Below, in pieces: positions 46,301-57,616 of a stretch of 64,000 nt of DNA. The position numbers and the translations under genes were made by a program. The stretch spans positions 7,130,001 through 7,194,000 of the forward strand of contig NC_046675.1 of NCBI RefSeq assembly GCF_003369915.1, read 5' to 3'. The notes beneath the pieces were generated by a model. It was not told the DNA's origin. It did not search any database and was given only the letters and a program-made list of their open reading frames with translations. Position 1 is the first letter of the stretch. Each line of letters begins with the position of its first letter. Source of the DNA: Drosophila miranda. Lineage: Eukaryota; Arthropoda; Insecta; Diptera; Drosophilidae.

Positions 46301-47105
46301 AAAAGCGAGATGCACTATCGGACGTTAGGGAATGACTCAGCCGCCGGACGGAGTGACCACAGCCTGGCATTGACCCATAAGCCGTAGTGTAAGCTGCGCT
46401 CGATTTGCTTGTTGACTTCAGATTACAACAAATATGGATTATAAGTGAATACACTTGGAGAATAATTAAATTTTATGAATTTTATGGAACTAAAATAGTA
46501 GTTTCCACATTTCTTAGGGAATAGTTCAGGAAACAACGAATCATGGTTCGTTTAGTACTAGAAAAGGGATAGTTATTTCTTGAATTTAAATAATTGATAG
46601 AGGATCATTATTATAGAAGAATAAAGTACAAAATCTCTTCCAGGGAGTAGTTTGACCGCAAGGGATGAGCTTTCATAGAAGCTTTACTTGAAAAGAGCGC
46701 AACATCTCTCCCTCTCTCTCTCCTTACCGCTAGCTCTATTCTAGTGAGACTCGTTTCTTTCTGATTTCTATAAATTTCTTGATTTTCACGGATAACATTT
46801 CTCTTGATTTATATTTACTGAAAGGCAAAATAATTGTCCAGAAAGTAGCTATTTTTTTTGTGATTAAACCGTTCTTTCTTTTTTTTTGTAGTGCAATGGC
46901 ATCCGTTCCCGTTTTATTTTTAGCCTGGCATTGTTCGGCCCCGATTAGAGATCCGGAGACGCGGCTCTGCTCTGGTCACTTACCTCAAGATATTTCCATG
47001 CGACAGCTTATTCAGCAGCTGCACCTCCCGGAGCATATTGGGTCGATTGGCCCGCAACTGATTCATCTTCAGCACCATCACCTCGCCGGTCGTCCGGTGT
47101 GTGAC
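32057..47105 (-). CDS. cdi: center divider (cdi), TESK-type dual-specificity kinase; N-terminus outside window
   Basis: Six exons are visible: 47105-46984, 35501-35303, 35235-35150, 35081-34826, 34760-32956 and 32894-32057, all GT-AG with agreeing phases, 1101 residues. They match TESK1/2. The 122-bp exon encodes [17 protein letters not shown] and the following alphaC region with the VAIK-type lysine. Next come [21 protein letters not shown], the catalytic loop HRDLTSKN (split by an intron), [11 protein letters not shown], the activation segment [11 protein letters not shown], and the helical lobe ending near [15 protein letters not shown]. The long C-terminal region is Ser/Ala-rich and unrecognised. 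TESK kinases phosphorylate cofilin and regulate actin; in D. melanogaster cdi marks the CNS midline. The glycine loop and first exon(s) are not found up to 64,000 and must lie further right. Two introns are very long (11.5 kb and over 16.9 kb), as is common for developmentally regulated genes. Confidence 0.94.
37252..37366. repeat. 29-bp minisatellite, four copies
   Basis: Four diverged units anchored on TCCTGGCC/TGCTGGCC at 37271, 37300, 37328 and 37357 (spacing 28-29 bases), each followed by a C-rich stretch. CT-rich strand bias. Confidence 0.85.
38364..38392. repeat. 8-bp CTGCCTCC tandem repeat
   Basis: About three and a half uninterrupted copies of an 8-base pyrimidine-rich unit. Confidence 0.9.
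39057..39088. repeat. GA dinucleotide microsatellite
   Basis: About 16 GA repeats, preceded by shorter GA/GGGA runs; possible GAGA-factor binding. Confidence 0.9.
39505..39630. repeat. 31-bp purine-rich minisatellite
   Basis: Imperfect units beginning with CTGTGG/CTATAG at about 39511, 39542 and 39573 and a decayed fourth, each followed by GAGGGAGG-type sequence. The plus strand has many closely spaced GGG runs. Confidence 0.8.
39711..39729. repeat. long T homopolymer
   Basis: An uninterrupted T run of roughly 19 bases ending at 39728 or 39729; possible poly(A)-derived relic or simple slippage. Confidence 0.7.
40121..40912. mobile_element. AT-rich element with short inverted termini (candidate MITE)
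   Basis: The left end ACACTCAGAGAAAA (40121-40134) is mirrored by TTTTCCCCGAGTGT (40899-40912), 12 of 14 positions matching after reverse complementing. Between them is about 790 bases of highly AT-rich DNA, including an internal direct repeat of about 55 bases (near 40524 and 40683) sharing AAATATATTTAAATCAAATA. No ORF and no clear target-site duplication are visible. It might be a non-autonomous DNA element or a locally expanded AT-rich sequence. Confidence 0.4.
43356..43380. repeat. CAGC/AGCC tetranucleotide run
   Basis: Six tandem copies of the 4-base unit, within 100 bases of related GCCTG/GACTG short repeats. Confidence 0.85.
45340..45620. repeat. GAGA-rich dispersed repeat, copy 1
   Basis: Colinear with 49870-50175. 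Shared blocks in the same order include TCTGCATTTGCTG, GAGAGAG-GGTCAC, GTGCAAAAGCTT, GAGAGAG-CAAT, TCGAACGAAGG, GCATTGTT-TGCTGCT and GAG-GAAGAGTAGAAG-type tails, separated by small indels. Many GAGAG words could bind GAGA factor. It is not a family I can name. Confidence 0.65.
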
Positions 47106-48126
47106 CTACAAAAACAAACAAAAAAAATGAGAAACATGGCAAAATGGATATAAAAATCGAGTACGAGTATATTGTACAGTGAGTGGCACATAAATCAAAC
47201 TCAAGTTCAGGCAATACATGGCACACGAGAGGACACTAACTAATAATGCGCGAGACATGTCACCACCCCGCCGATCGTTCGATCCAGGGTCAAGTTCGGT
47301 GGTGGGGGGGAAAGTCATCTGGTTTGGATAATTGCATTGAAACAAGTGCAACAAAAGCATTCAGGTTTTCATTGATTTGTGCAGACCAATCCAAATGGTT
47401 TTTGCTAAATGAAAAATCAATAAACTCGTCTGCGTTCGGGTTTGGTTGAATGCAATTTGAGGCACAGCCATCGTGCCGCAACAGCCACAGCCACTGCCAC
47501 AGCCACTGCCACTGCCACAGCCAATGCCATGGTCATTGCAATTAAAATTGCAAATTGAATTTGCCATCAAAGGTGGAACCTCTAAAGTTCATAGGGTATG
47601 GCATGGCCCCGCCATGTGTCCACTACACGTAGCATGTATTTTTTCCTGCGTCTGAGTACGGATTGCCACTTGGCGCCAGACAAACAACATTACTCACAAT
47701 TCGCTTAAATAAATAGCCCCCAGGGGCTGGCAAGACAACAAACACAACCCACAATGGCAGCTTGTGTTTGACTCTTCTTTAATTTAATTTTTTTGTATTC
47801 TATTTTTATGCCTAGAGCCAAGAAAATACGCCAACAGAAGACGACATTCTGGACTAAAGGGTACCTTAAACCTTTCCTGGGGGTACACGACAGACACTCT
47901 CTAATGCTAAGCCACTCTGGAAGAGAGAAAGTAGAGAAGTCAGCCCTGGGAAATTGTTTTCTTCATTCCGGCTGTAGTTCGGAATAAACTTTATTGGATT
48001 AATATATAATTTCCAGATATATAATAGCTCTAGAGCGAAGTTCCACCTCTTTAAACTTTGGAATTCCACAGATCCTTCAACTAGCTTGCTCTCGGAGCCA
48101 ATTATATCTTTAATTTATATACACCA

Positions 48127-48160
48127 TATACCCCTCGAGTGCAACAAGTACTGGGTATAA
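48127..48160 (-). mobile_element. short fragment resembling a fly INE-1/DINE-type element
   Basis: On the minus strand TTATACCCAGTACT is followed after a few bases by GAGGGGTATA, a layout like the TTATACCC...GGGTATA ends that mark small helitron-like repeats in Drosophila. Only this scrap is recognisable, so it could be coincidence. Confidence 0.3.
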
Positions 48161-49869
48161 GAAGCAAACATAGTACAAAGACATAACCAGGAGACAGAGA
48201 CGAAGTCGCGCGAATTTCTCGGCTCTCCGCTAATGGCAGCAAATTAAGTTTCCTTCTAGCCAGTTGCAACCCAGACATTCTACAACAAAACAAACTGTGG
48301 GTCTGTAGGTGAGTAAGTTGATATGGTAGATGGTATATCGTCGTATGGAAATGTGGACCCGGCACACACGTGTGCGTGGGTGACACACACACCGTCGGGG
48401 TTGATGCCGACAGCCACAACCATTCATTCTTTATAGTCCTGTTGCTCATTTTGGCCTCTATTCGCTATTCGCTATTCGCTTTGTGGCTTTTGCGTCGGTG
48501 TTAACAAATTTATGAAGTTGCCATTGTCGTTGTGTTTGTCTTGGGGCCAAAGTCCAATTCATGGCGGTCCCCGGTGTCAGAGATTGTTTGCCTCATTGTC
48601 TGGCAGCATGTTGCCAATCAGAAAATAGTAAAAAGAATGTCTCCTCAGATTCTTAACTCTAACGAGAATTTGATTTCCGCTTTGTGTCACTTTACGAGTA
48701 TATTTTCGACTATCTGCTCATTTGCTTATCGAAAAGCTTTCAATAAAACCGAGTGGGGTATTTATATATATCCGGCATCGAAGAGCTTTATAATGCCTGA
48801 CACGCCCAACCGGCGAACACTTAATGTACACGATATAATATTTGTGTAAGCTGAAAAGCTGACAGGTTTTTATGTTCCTGCTGTTTATCATATTTATTCT
48901 ATATTTTATATCGCTCTTTAATTACAAAATTGTTTTCTTGTGCGTGACTTTTGATGACTGAAGGCATTTTCGGTCTGTTTGCCAAATTTATTTGCATGAA
49001 ATTTGTCTTTACAGAAGAGCCACTCCCCTAGATTCGGGGAAATTCATGAATGAGACAATTAAAGCATTAGACAGCATTTAAGGCCATGTAGAGAGACCAT
49101 TCATACAAGAATTCTACATAGTACGTGTATTTATTCAAAGACGTTCGAACGCGTTCGTGCCACAGACAAAGGCAAATAGTGCCGGCCCGCCTGCTCGCTG
49201 GACCAAAAAGTGGCACGTCCTTGTCCCAGACCCCCCTCCCTCCCCCACGACTCTCGGCCAGACACAGCCTGCAACTGTGCTAAAAGAGAACTTATGTGTG
49301 GATTGATCGCTGGATTGGCGGCCAGCTTCAAAGAGGTGTGTGTGTTCGTCTTTTGGGCAGGCCGGCAATGACGTGAGAAAAGAATTACAAACGCCCCAGA
49401 CATCATGGGCCTTGGAAATAATCAATTAAACGGAAACAAAGGTGGCGATGGCGGCTGGGAGAGACCTTTCATTCAGCTTCGTGTGTGGGAAACCGTTTGA
49501 GGGAAAGGTTCTAAAAGCTTTTCGAGCTGCTTAAGATTTTCAAACATTCATTGGCACCTCTCTAACTGATTCACACACACAGTAAAACCCCTCCCGAAAC
49601 TTCCTTTACTCTTTCAATTTTCCTCTAAATGGTTGATAAACAATCATCAAAAAATTTAAGCAAACAGAAATCATTTGTTTTGTTTGCCTTTAAAGAGCAT
49701 GAAAATGCTTTCAGGCTTTTTGTGGACTCTTCAAATAAAGCTCTTCAAAACAAAACAGAAAATGTCAGCGGACTTGAGTCGTCTGTTCTGCGGAGTCGAA
49801 TGGGCAAGGGGTATCGCCAAGTCAAAATGTATAGCAACAAGAAGAGAAGATTAAAATAAAGACAAAAAT

Positions 49870-50175
49870 CCCTATGCAGCAATGCCGTTTGTTATTCTTG
49901 GTCTGCGTTTGCTGAAAGCTGAGAGCGAGAGAGATGGTCACTTCGGCAGTGCAAAAGCTTATTACTGTTGTTCTTACAAGACAGTAGGAATTGCCGAGAA
50001 AGAGATAGCAATTCGAACGAAGGCATTGCGAGAGTATGCAATACGTGCTTAAAGCCGGTGAAATGGCGAGGGACTTCGGTTTTCTGACTCGCAGTTTCGC
50101 TTCACTTGCATTGTTTTTGCTGCTAAGAGAGCGATAGAAGGACAGAAGAAATGGCAGAGCGAGATCAGGAGAGTA
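49870..50175. repeat. GAGA-rich dispersed repeat, copy 2
   Basis: Colinear with 45340-45620 (see copy 1). It retains GTCTGCGTTTGCTG, GAGCGAGAGAGATGGTCAC, GCAGTGCAAAAGCTT, ATTCGAACGAAGGCATT and GCATTGTTTTTGCTGCT, with a 25-base insertion after the HindIII-like AAGCTT. Confidence 0.65.
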
Positions 50176-50300
50176 GGCGTCCCGTTTGCTTACACACAAA
50201 AGCCACAAAGTGCAATTCCCCTGCGCTCGCATTGTTTTTGTTACTGAGAGAGAGAGGGGGCAATAAAAGGAAGAATAGAGTGAGAATTCCCAGAGAGTGC
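50176..50300. repeat. GAGA-rich dispersed repeat, partial third copy
   Basis: Directly after copy 2. It repeats the distal part only: GCATTGTTTTTGTTACT, a run of GAGAGAGAG, then GGGCAATAAAAGGAAGAATAG, which corresponds to GGGCAATAAAACGAAGAGTAG at about 45577-45597. It looks like a local tandem duplication of the distal half. Confidence 0.55.
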
Positions 50301-51742
50301 GAGAGTTCCGCGATAAGGCAACGGCAGTGCTCGTAGATCAAAAGATAAGACATGGGCGACGGCACTGCTCTCACGGCAAAAAAAAATGCAAGTACAAATT
50401 ATTATTACTTAACCAGTTTCTTATGGAACCCCCGGTGCCCCCCCGCATCGAATCGCATCACATCGAATACCGTCGATGGTTATGTCAACAACTGCATGTG
50501 GCAGGCAAATACATTTTGATTTTTTCCTTTTATTTTGGACGTAAATACCCGTATTTTCACTTTCAGTTGAGGCAAAAAATGAAAATAACACCAACAATAA
50601 AAATGGAGGCAGTTGCGGAAATAAAACAACAACGAAAGTTGCCGCACCACCTGAAAATACCAAAGCAACAAAAAAAAAGACAAAAAAACATCCTTTTTGA
50701 CCGAAAGGCCAGCAGCCTGGAGAGCAGGCCGAAACCAGTCGCAACGGAACCGAGGCTCAGGCTCTGGCTCACGCTGACATTTCAACCGGCAAAAAACCCA
50801 AAAAAAAAACCTGGCCCAGACCCGACCATGCATTTGGCATCTCTTTAGCGGCCAAAGCCAAACGCGTTTCGATGCGGCACGGGGTACACGTGTGACATTC
50901 GATCGTAGGACTGCGACGGCGATTGCCGCACCGGCGGCCACCGGCTGAGCGGAGAAAATATTTCAGATAATTCCACACAGCGTTTCGTTTTGCTGGTTAA
51001 CAAATATTTAATGCGATTTACAGTTGGGCCAGCAGACTGCTGCTGCTGCTGCTGGTCAATCATCTTTCTACACGGGCGACTCGGTGGCAACTTGTTGTGG
51101 CAACACCAGTTAGCGGTACAATGTCATACAGACGCAGAGAAGCGCAGAGCAGAGCAGAGCGGATCGGGTCTTTCTGGCCAAAACGTGTTCTGGCACGCTC
51201 TCGCGCGTTTTTTTTTTCACGCGGCTCTGTGAATACAGAGAAAGACAGAAAAATACAGAAATACGCACGACAAATGTCGGTTAAAACTATGTAAGACAAA
51301 TATTAGACGAGAGAGGTGTCTCAGTGGTGCTTCTGTCGGTGAACGGCGCTGGTTATGCCCATTCCCAGTAGCCATGAGAGAGTCCACCAAGCAGAACAAG
51401 CTGTAAGCCGGCTTTTTGAATGGAATTTAACCCAGTTTGCTTTCTTCTGTCCGTCTATCTACTCTTCTGGTGGTGTCTTTTCGGTTTTCGGCCAAGAGGC
51501 CGCTCCAAATGGCTTTTATTGCTCTGGTCAGTTATAAAGAGTGGCCGGAGACAGGTGTTTGGTGCTTGGACGCCACAGTTTGTTGTGATATTTGCATGCC
51601 ACAGAAGTGACAGCTCCAAATGGGATTAATTATAATAATAATCACTAAATAGAAAGAGACTTTAGTTTTTCTATAGCGACATCTTCGATTCAAATGGGGG
51701 TTTTATTGGTGTTGCAACTACTTCCTCAAGTCTTTTTATGCT

Positions 51743-51757
51743 ACACTCACAGAAAAA
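51743..51757. mobile_element. terminus-like ACACTCACAGAAAAA at the edge of an AT-rich island
   Basis: Nearly the same word as the left end of the element at 40121, and again it opens an AT-rich island (to about 52165). No mirrored right end was found, so this is at most a truncated relative. Confidence 0.3.
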
Positions 51758-51911
51758 TGGCATGCCACCATATTTAGGTTAAATATGGGATCAATCATAG
51801 TGAAATTAAATAGAATTCACTTTAATTTAAGCACAAAAAGTTTTTTTAGTATGTCCCATATTTAGTTTAAATATATAAACATTGAAAATAAATAAAATAT
51901 ATTAAATTTGT

Positions 51912-52163
51912 GGGAAATATATTTAATTTAAATCTGAGATGTATTTTTTTAAATACGAAAATTTAATTTTAATCTAAAATATTTTTTTAAATATAAAAAT
52001 ATTTAATTTATTTATGAAAATATTTTTGTATACTATATGAGAAATTTAGTGTAAATCTGAATTATATTATTTTAATATCAAAATATTTAATTTTAATCCG
52101 AAATATAGTTTTGTAACTATAAAAATATTTAATTTCCATGTGAAATACATTTAACAATTTCCC
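51912..52163. repeat. 42-bp AT-rich tandem repeat, six diverged copies
   Basis: Six consecutive units of 39-45 bases with the common pattern AAAATATTTAATTTTAAT followed by C/T-GAAATAT and a T-rich end. Copies five and six align with copy three without gaps. The units differ from each other by about 20-30 percent, so the array is old. Confidence 0.7.
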
Positions 52164-54522
52164 CTTTCGTACATTTTTATCCAATGATCCTTCTTTTTTT
52201 TTTTGTATCAATGAATACCCCGAACACCTGTCGTCCAGTCAGCAGAGTTTTTCGTTTACGATAAACTAAGACTAAAATTAACCTTGATAATTCATGGCTT
52301 TGTCCAGTGCTGGCTGGCTGACGTACTAGATCATATTTTTAGACCTCATGAAGTCGTCAATGAGGTATGCGTGGCCATTATCAGTATCAGGGCTATCAGC
52401 AAATATTTGGATTATAATTTAATGGGTAATCTTATCTGGAGGGTGGGGGCCCAGTCTAATCGCCTGCGGACGGCGGGGAGCGCACTTATGAATGGCCATA
52501 AAGATGCAGCCACAAGTGGGTGGATTCCACCTGAATTAATTAGCCAAAGAGCGGGCGAGTGGAGCGCGTGCATCAATCACCATAAACCCCATAAACATTT
52601 ATGGGGTCTGCGAAGAGCGGAACACAAAAAAACCAAAATTATATCTATATTTTGGGGGCGGGGGGAGGAGTCGTAAAAAACCATGAACCGACAGCTCTCA
52701 AGAGTGCCGTTTTAAGCGGTTTCAAATTTGATTTTCATGCCGCAGACACCTTGCGGCCGAGTGGGCGTTGGGGCAACCAGGAAGTGCAGCATATCAGAGA
52801 ACAAATTTCAATGCGAAGATGTTGCAAGCTGCAATTACAGCCGGCACTCAGGCAAAAGATACAGTTGCAGAGATACAAATTGTTTTTTTTTTCTATTGAA
52901 CTCGGACTTTGGCTCGTTAAAATTGTTATTGCTTTTAACAGTGGGTTTTAATTGTTAACGGAAGCTTTTTGGCCGCAAAGTTATGCAAATGTTTTTTGTT
53001 GGCGGCTCCTGACTCTCCGGCTGGCTTGTTGTTGCTTCCTTTTGTTGAACAAAATTTAATTTCGTGTTGAGCAAATAATTTAACAAGAAACATGTTGTAA
53101 AAGCGAGGCAGGAAGCAGCGGCAGCAGCGGCAACAGCGGCAGCTGCAACACACGCATATTGCACAACATTTTGTGGGAGGATGAAGTGGCAGCAATTATT
53201 AACTGTTAGTTGCCTGCCAACATGGAAATTCGATATTACAGGCGGAGGCGGGGGCGGGCTGCCTATAGATACATTTTGTGTCTAAAATGCGGAAATTCAA
53301 TGAGAGAGAGGGAGAGAGACAGAGTGTAATATTCCCATTGCATAATCTATGGCTCTATCAGCCTTCAAGATCACCTTCAAACGGCAGTTCATTGCACGGG
53401 CTACGCTCTGGAACTATCTCTGGTATCTCTAAGTATAGTTTAATGGGCCCCATGTTATGTCATCCAATTTAATGCTGTTCTCACGATTGCCGAGACTCTA
53501 GGACGGCGAAACAGCGAACTTTACGATTACACGGACCCGGGCCCCCGCATCCGTCTCGGCCTATAAAAAAAACATTCAAAATCGAACACGTTCTACATAT
53601 TGAATTGTAATAAAGTCACTCAGACATCAGAGAGCCTGATCACAGGGGACATGTGCCTCGAATATGCTTAAAGGTAGGTTTCTACCCTTTTTGTTCCTAT
53701 AAACTGGAATACGTGCCCCCCCCCTGTTGCCTCGTAGGTGGGGACATTCTTCTGATTGAACTTGATTTGTTTATGGGCTTGTCGCCCCCGCTACACTGCA
53801 AGAGCACCCCCTCCCCACCCCTTACTATAGATATATAGTATCTCTCTGTATCTATGAAAACGAAGGTCATTCTTTTGGGAGGAATCAATCATTAGCAAAT
53901 TTTTAAAAAATATGTATAGGCCAGTTAATGATTAAATAATTTTTGCCGCCTGTCACCGCTATTTATTTACCTTTGGGAGGCACTGTAAAAGCCGCTTAAC
54001 TTGTTTACTTTTCGAATCAATGGCATGCCAAAAGACACAATAAATGGGTTAAATAAACAGAAAAAAAATATATAAAACCGGCAAACGCAAGACTTGCCAC
54101 AGAAACGCACAGCATTTCTGGCAGGGCATAGAAAATTACAGTTGTTATTCATCAAATCGAATATCCCCAAGGTAGTTTCCGCCAAATGAATACTACGAAT
54201 ACACTCGCAAGTAGTTAAAAATTCAGTTCTAAAAGCACAACAAAAACCATGCACATTCTAGCCTGAGTCATGGTTAAAGTATTCATTTATTCATAGAACA
54301 TTAAGCAGTGAGGGAGTAGAACCTTGAATACTGGGAATAATGGCCATAGATATTCGCGCTACAAAGTATCTGTGGATTATCTAGGAACAGATAATACATA
54401 TCTCCAGACAGATATAGTGATTACAAAGCGATTGGTGATACACCATACTGTACTTTGAAATTTGATCTGTGGGAAATCGAGTCGCTTCATGGAAATCGAG
54501 AATCTAGATTTTTTATCTCTGC

Positions 54523-54562
54523 AGGGGCGTAGCCAGGATTAAGATTAAGGGGGTCCGGTTTT
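54523..54562 (+). mobile_element. possible terminus of a DNA transposon
   Basis: GCAGGGGCGTAGCCAGGA followed by GGGGGTCC and then T/A-rich DNA. CAGGGGCGTAGCCAGG-type ends are widespread termini of cut-and-paste elements in animals. No matching inverted end is visible in the next kilobase, so at most one end survives. Confidence 0.3.
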
Positions 54563-55124
54563 TTTACATGAATTTTTATATAATTTGTATTCACTATTTT
54601 ATTTTTTTTGTATTTTTTAAATTTTTTTTTATTAAATTTTTTTTTATTAGTTTATTTTTTATTATTTTTTTTTAATATGCAGTCAGAAGGATTGATTGTA
54701 CCAAAAACCTTTGACAAAAACCAATTTGTTTTCTACTAATAAACAGCTTTCCCTCGGGCTACTCTCTGTGTCACGCGTCATGCGGCCGCGCTCCTCGGTT
54801 TTCGACTTGGCCTGGCTTGGTCCTCTGGGCGATGTTCCTGCCTAAAGTTCTAACATCTTCTAATTTACTAAGTATATTTTTAGTAGCCTCGAAATCGCTC
54901 ACGTCTATGCACTAATTACTGATCAAATTTCATTGCAAAAAACACCCGACATTTTATATAGACATTGATCTATCCCCCCAAATCCCCCTCCCCCCTTCCG
55001 ATGATGATGATGTTTGTTCGTTCTGTAAACGAGTAAATAATTCCATCTTTAATGCGAACACAATTTAATTAAATGGATAAAACGTAACACAAAATCAATT
55101 AAAAGCAACGAACGCGCTTGTCTT

Positions 55125-55137
55125 GTCTTGTCTTGTC
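55125..55137. repeat. GTCTT pentanucleotide run
   Basis: TTGTC/GTCTT units repeat about four times (roughly 55119-55138). Confidence 0.7.
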
Positions 55138-55317
55138 CATGGAAAAGCACACACGACGACAACAAAAACGTCGTCAAACTGTGCTAAATACCAGAAATGA
55201 ACGATACAGAGAGAGAGGCAGAAGAGGGGGAGAGACAGAGACAGTGCCTAACTGTTAATTGGATGTGGCGACTGTCAATCGATAGGTGGGGAAGTGTGTA
55301 AAGAACGAGCAGAGCAC

Positions 55318-55850
55318 TGTCTCTCCCTCTCTCTCTCTTTCTGTGGCTCGTGTTTGGGGATTAAAAAGAAAAATTAATTTGACCTTAGAGCAAAATTTAT
55401 CGAATTGCCAATTGATCGATCGATGGAATGGGCAGCACTTTTATTGGATTCCCCTTTTCGATTGCATTGGAGGAAAGCCTCAGTCAGACTTGGATCATAT
55501 ATGCACTCTCTCTCTTTCTCTCTGTCGTGTTTAGGGATTAAGGAAAAATTAATTTGACCTTAGAGCAAAATTTATCGAATCGCCGATTGTTGGAATGGGC
55601 AGCACTTTTTCGCTTTTATTGGATTCCCATTCCCCATTTCAATTGCATTGAAGAAGAGCCACTTGGATCATATATCCACTCTCTCTCTTTCTCTCTGTCG
55701 CGTTTTGGGATTAGGAATAGAGCGAAATTTATCGAATTGCCAATTGATCGATTGATGGAATGGGCAGCACTTTTTCGCTTTTATTGGATTCCCATTTAGA
55801 ATGTTGGCGCCTTCGAGGAGAGCCCGCAGTCGGACTTGGATCAAATATGC
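55318..55850. repeat. triplicated block of about 160-175 bp (CT tract plus conserved core)
   Basis: Three head-to-tail copies. Each begins with a CTCTCTCT-type tract and CTGTCG/CTGTGG, then GGGATTA, GCAAAATTTATCGAAT, GCCAATTGATCGAT (shortened in copy 2), ATGGAATGGGCAGCACTTTT, TTATTGGATTCCC, and ends near CTTGGATCA. The TTTATCGAAT anchors are at 55397, 55571 and 55728, giving periods of 174 and 157. Core blocks are nearly identical while linkers vary. Confidence 0.9.
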
Positions 55851-57097
55851 GCGACGGGTAAAAGTCATGCAGTTTAATTGGTTTTATCGCACGCCTCGAA
55901 TCGGCAGCAGGAACATCAATGGGCTCTCGGACATTCGTCAATTAAATTAGAAATCCGTGTGGCAGGGCGACGCGTGTGTCGCCCTTAGACAGGGAGGGGA
56001 GAGGCAAAGGGAGTTGCATTTGGCCATTTAAGACACGTCGCTGTGATTAAAATCAACATAAAGTCCAGACACACGTCTGGTTCTGCCCCTCACGAGAGAG
56101 ACAACAACGAGGCACTTCCGTTATCGTGGCTGTTGCTGTGCCACTAAGTGTGGCGCATTTGCCATAAACAGCTGCCACAGCAGCAGCCGCATAGGCCTCT
56201 GTCGTCTAGTGTCGCCCTCGGTCGCTTCCTTTGACAACCCAACCCAACCGCCGCGCTCCGCACCAAAACAGCGATCCAATCAAGACGGCTCCCCGTTGCA
56301 TGTTGCCCATAAAAGGGTCAGAGGCATGTTGGTGGCGATTAGCACGAGATGCCACAGCCGCCACCAGCCCGAGGATCTAGCCCGGGGGTGCCCGGGGAGT
56401 CGAAAGGGTTTTCCCTATTTGGCTAGCCAGAGACGCATCTCATTTGAATGGATCTTTCAAGTCTTTTGGGACAAAGAGCTGCATCTGATGCGGCATGCAA
56501 CAGCCGCAAAACAAAGAGGAAGATACATGCATCCAGGCAGGCAAGAAATCAGCCAAAAGAACACCAAAGTTGAAATACTCTTCACGAAGAGGAAAAAAAA
56601 ACTCGGTTTTAAAATAAAAAAAAATAAATAAATAAATAAATAATATAAAAAAACAATTTAAAAAAAATAATAAAATAAAAAAACAATTTAAAACAATTAA
56701 TACAAAAAAAAAACAATTTAAAAAAATAATAAAAATATAAAATAATAATAAATATTTTAACAAAATTTTAGAATAAATAACCTTAATATTTCAAATACAA
56801 TTAAAAAATATTTAAGATACAAATACTAAATATTAATTATAATATTACTACTGAATATTTAAAATCAATAAAAAATATTTAAAATAAATTTAAAAATAAA
56901 AACCCCAAGTATTGAAAATTAATAATAAAATACAAAAATTAAATATTTAAAATTATCAAAATTTGCAAATCAATCAATTAATCAAATAAAAAAATAAAAA
57001 AAAACAGTTTAAAATAAATAATAAAAAACCCAATTTCGAATAAAAAATAATCGCATTTAAAATAAATAATACAACTAACATTTTAAAAAACATAGAT

Positions 57098-57167
57098 AAT
57101 AAGTTATAATATACATATGTATGTATGTATGTAATAAGTTATAATATACATATGTATGTATGTATGT
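57098..57167. repeat. perfect 35-bp tandem duplication
   Basis: Two identical 35-base units (57098-57132 and 57133-57167), each made of AATAAGTTATAATATACATA followed by TGTATG repeats. Identity in AT-rich intronic DNA indicates a recent event or an assembly effect. Confidence 0.9.
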
Positions 57168-57593
57168 ATATATAAAATTTTTAGGTAAAATATTTATTTT
57201 AATTATGAAATATATTGATTTATTTATGTATGTATTTAATTTGAATTTGAAATATATAAAAATCAGATATTTTCATAAGATAGAAGACCTTATTATTCAC
57301 TTTCATCTCTAATAGATTGGTATAGATTTAAACTATGTTTAAATCTGAGCGAAGCTGTTAAAATTTTAGTGATTTTTTATCTCAGATCATTTTAAAGTAG
57401 TTTGTTCTTTCGGATTCCTTCTAAAAAGGAAAAATTCTATCCATAAATCTAGGAGGCACTCTATTCAGAGTGGAAACGGCTTGTGTGAGGGTATCCAAAA
57501 ATAGGCCTCTAAAACCTACATTCTACTTGATCTTTGAGCCGTACTTTGGCGGCTTCTTAAAGAGACAGCGAAAAGAGAGACACGAGAGAGCGG

Positions 57594-57616
57594 GAGAGAG
57601 AGAGAGAGAGAGAGAG
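57594..57616. repeat. GA dinucleotide microsatellite
   Basis: About eleven GA repeats at the end of a longer purine-rich stretch (57561-57616). Confidence 0.9.

Larger units (their letters stand above)
35502..46983 (-). other. cdi: 11.5-kb intron of cdi
   Basis: No coding sequence of a nested gene is convincing on either strand. The interval carries minisatellites, an AT-rich element with inverted termini (40121-40912), scattered copies of a 28-base motif (near 36213, 37772, 37865, 43015), GA tracts and a GAGA-rich repeat (45340-45620). Long introns of such genes usually hold enhancers; I cannot identify them by eye. Confidence 0.7.

Noticed and set aside
50297..50848. 183-codon plus-strand open frame
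   Set aside because: Runs through A-rich intronic repeats; Lys/Gln-rich composition follows base content, no recognised domain.
56209..56631. 140-codon plus-strand open frame
   Set aside because: Ends in a poly-A-derived Lys run of an AT island; composition-driven.
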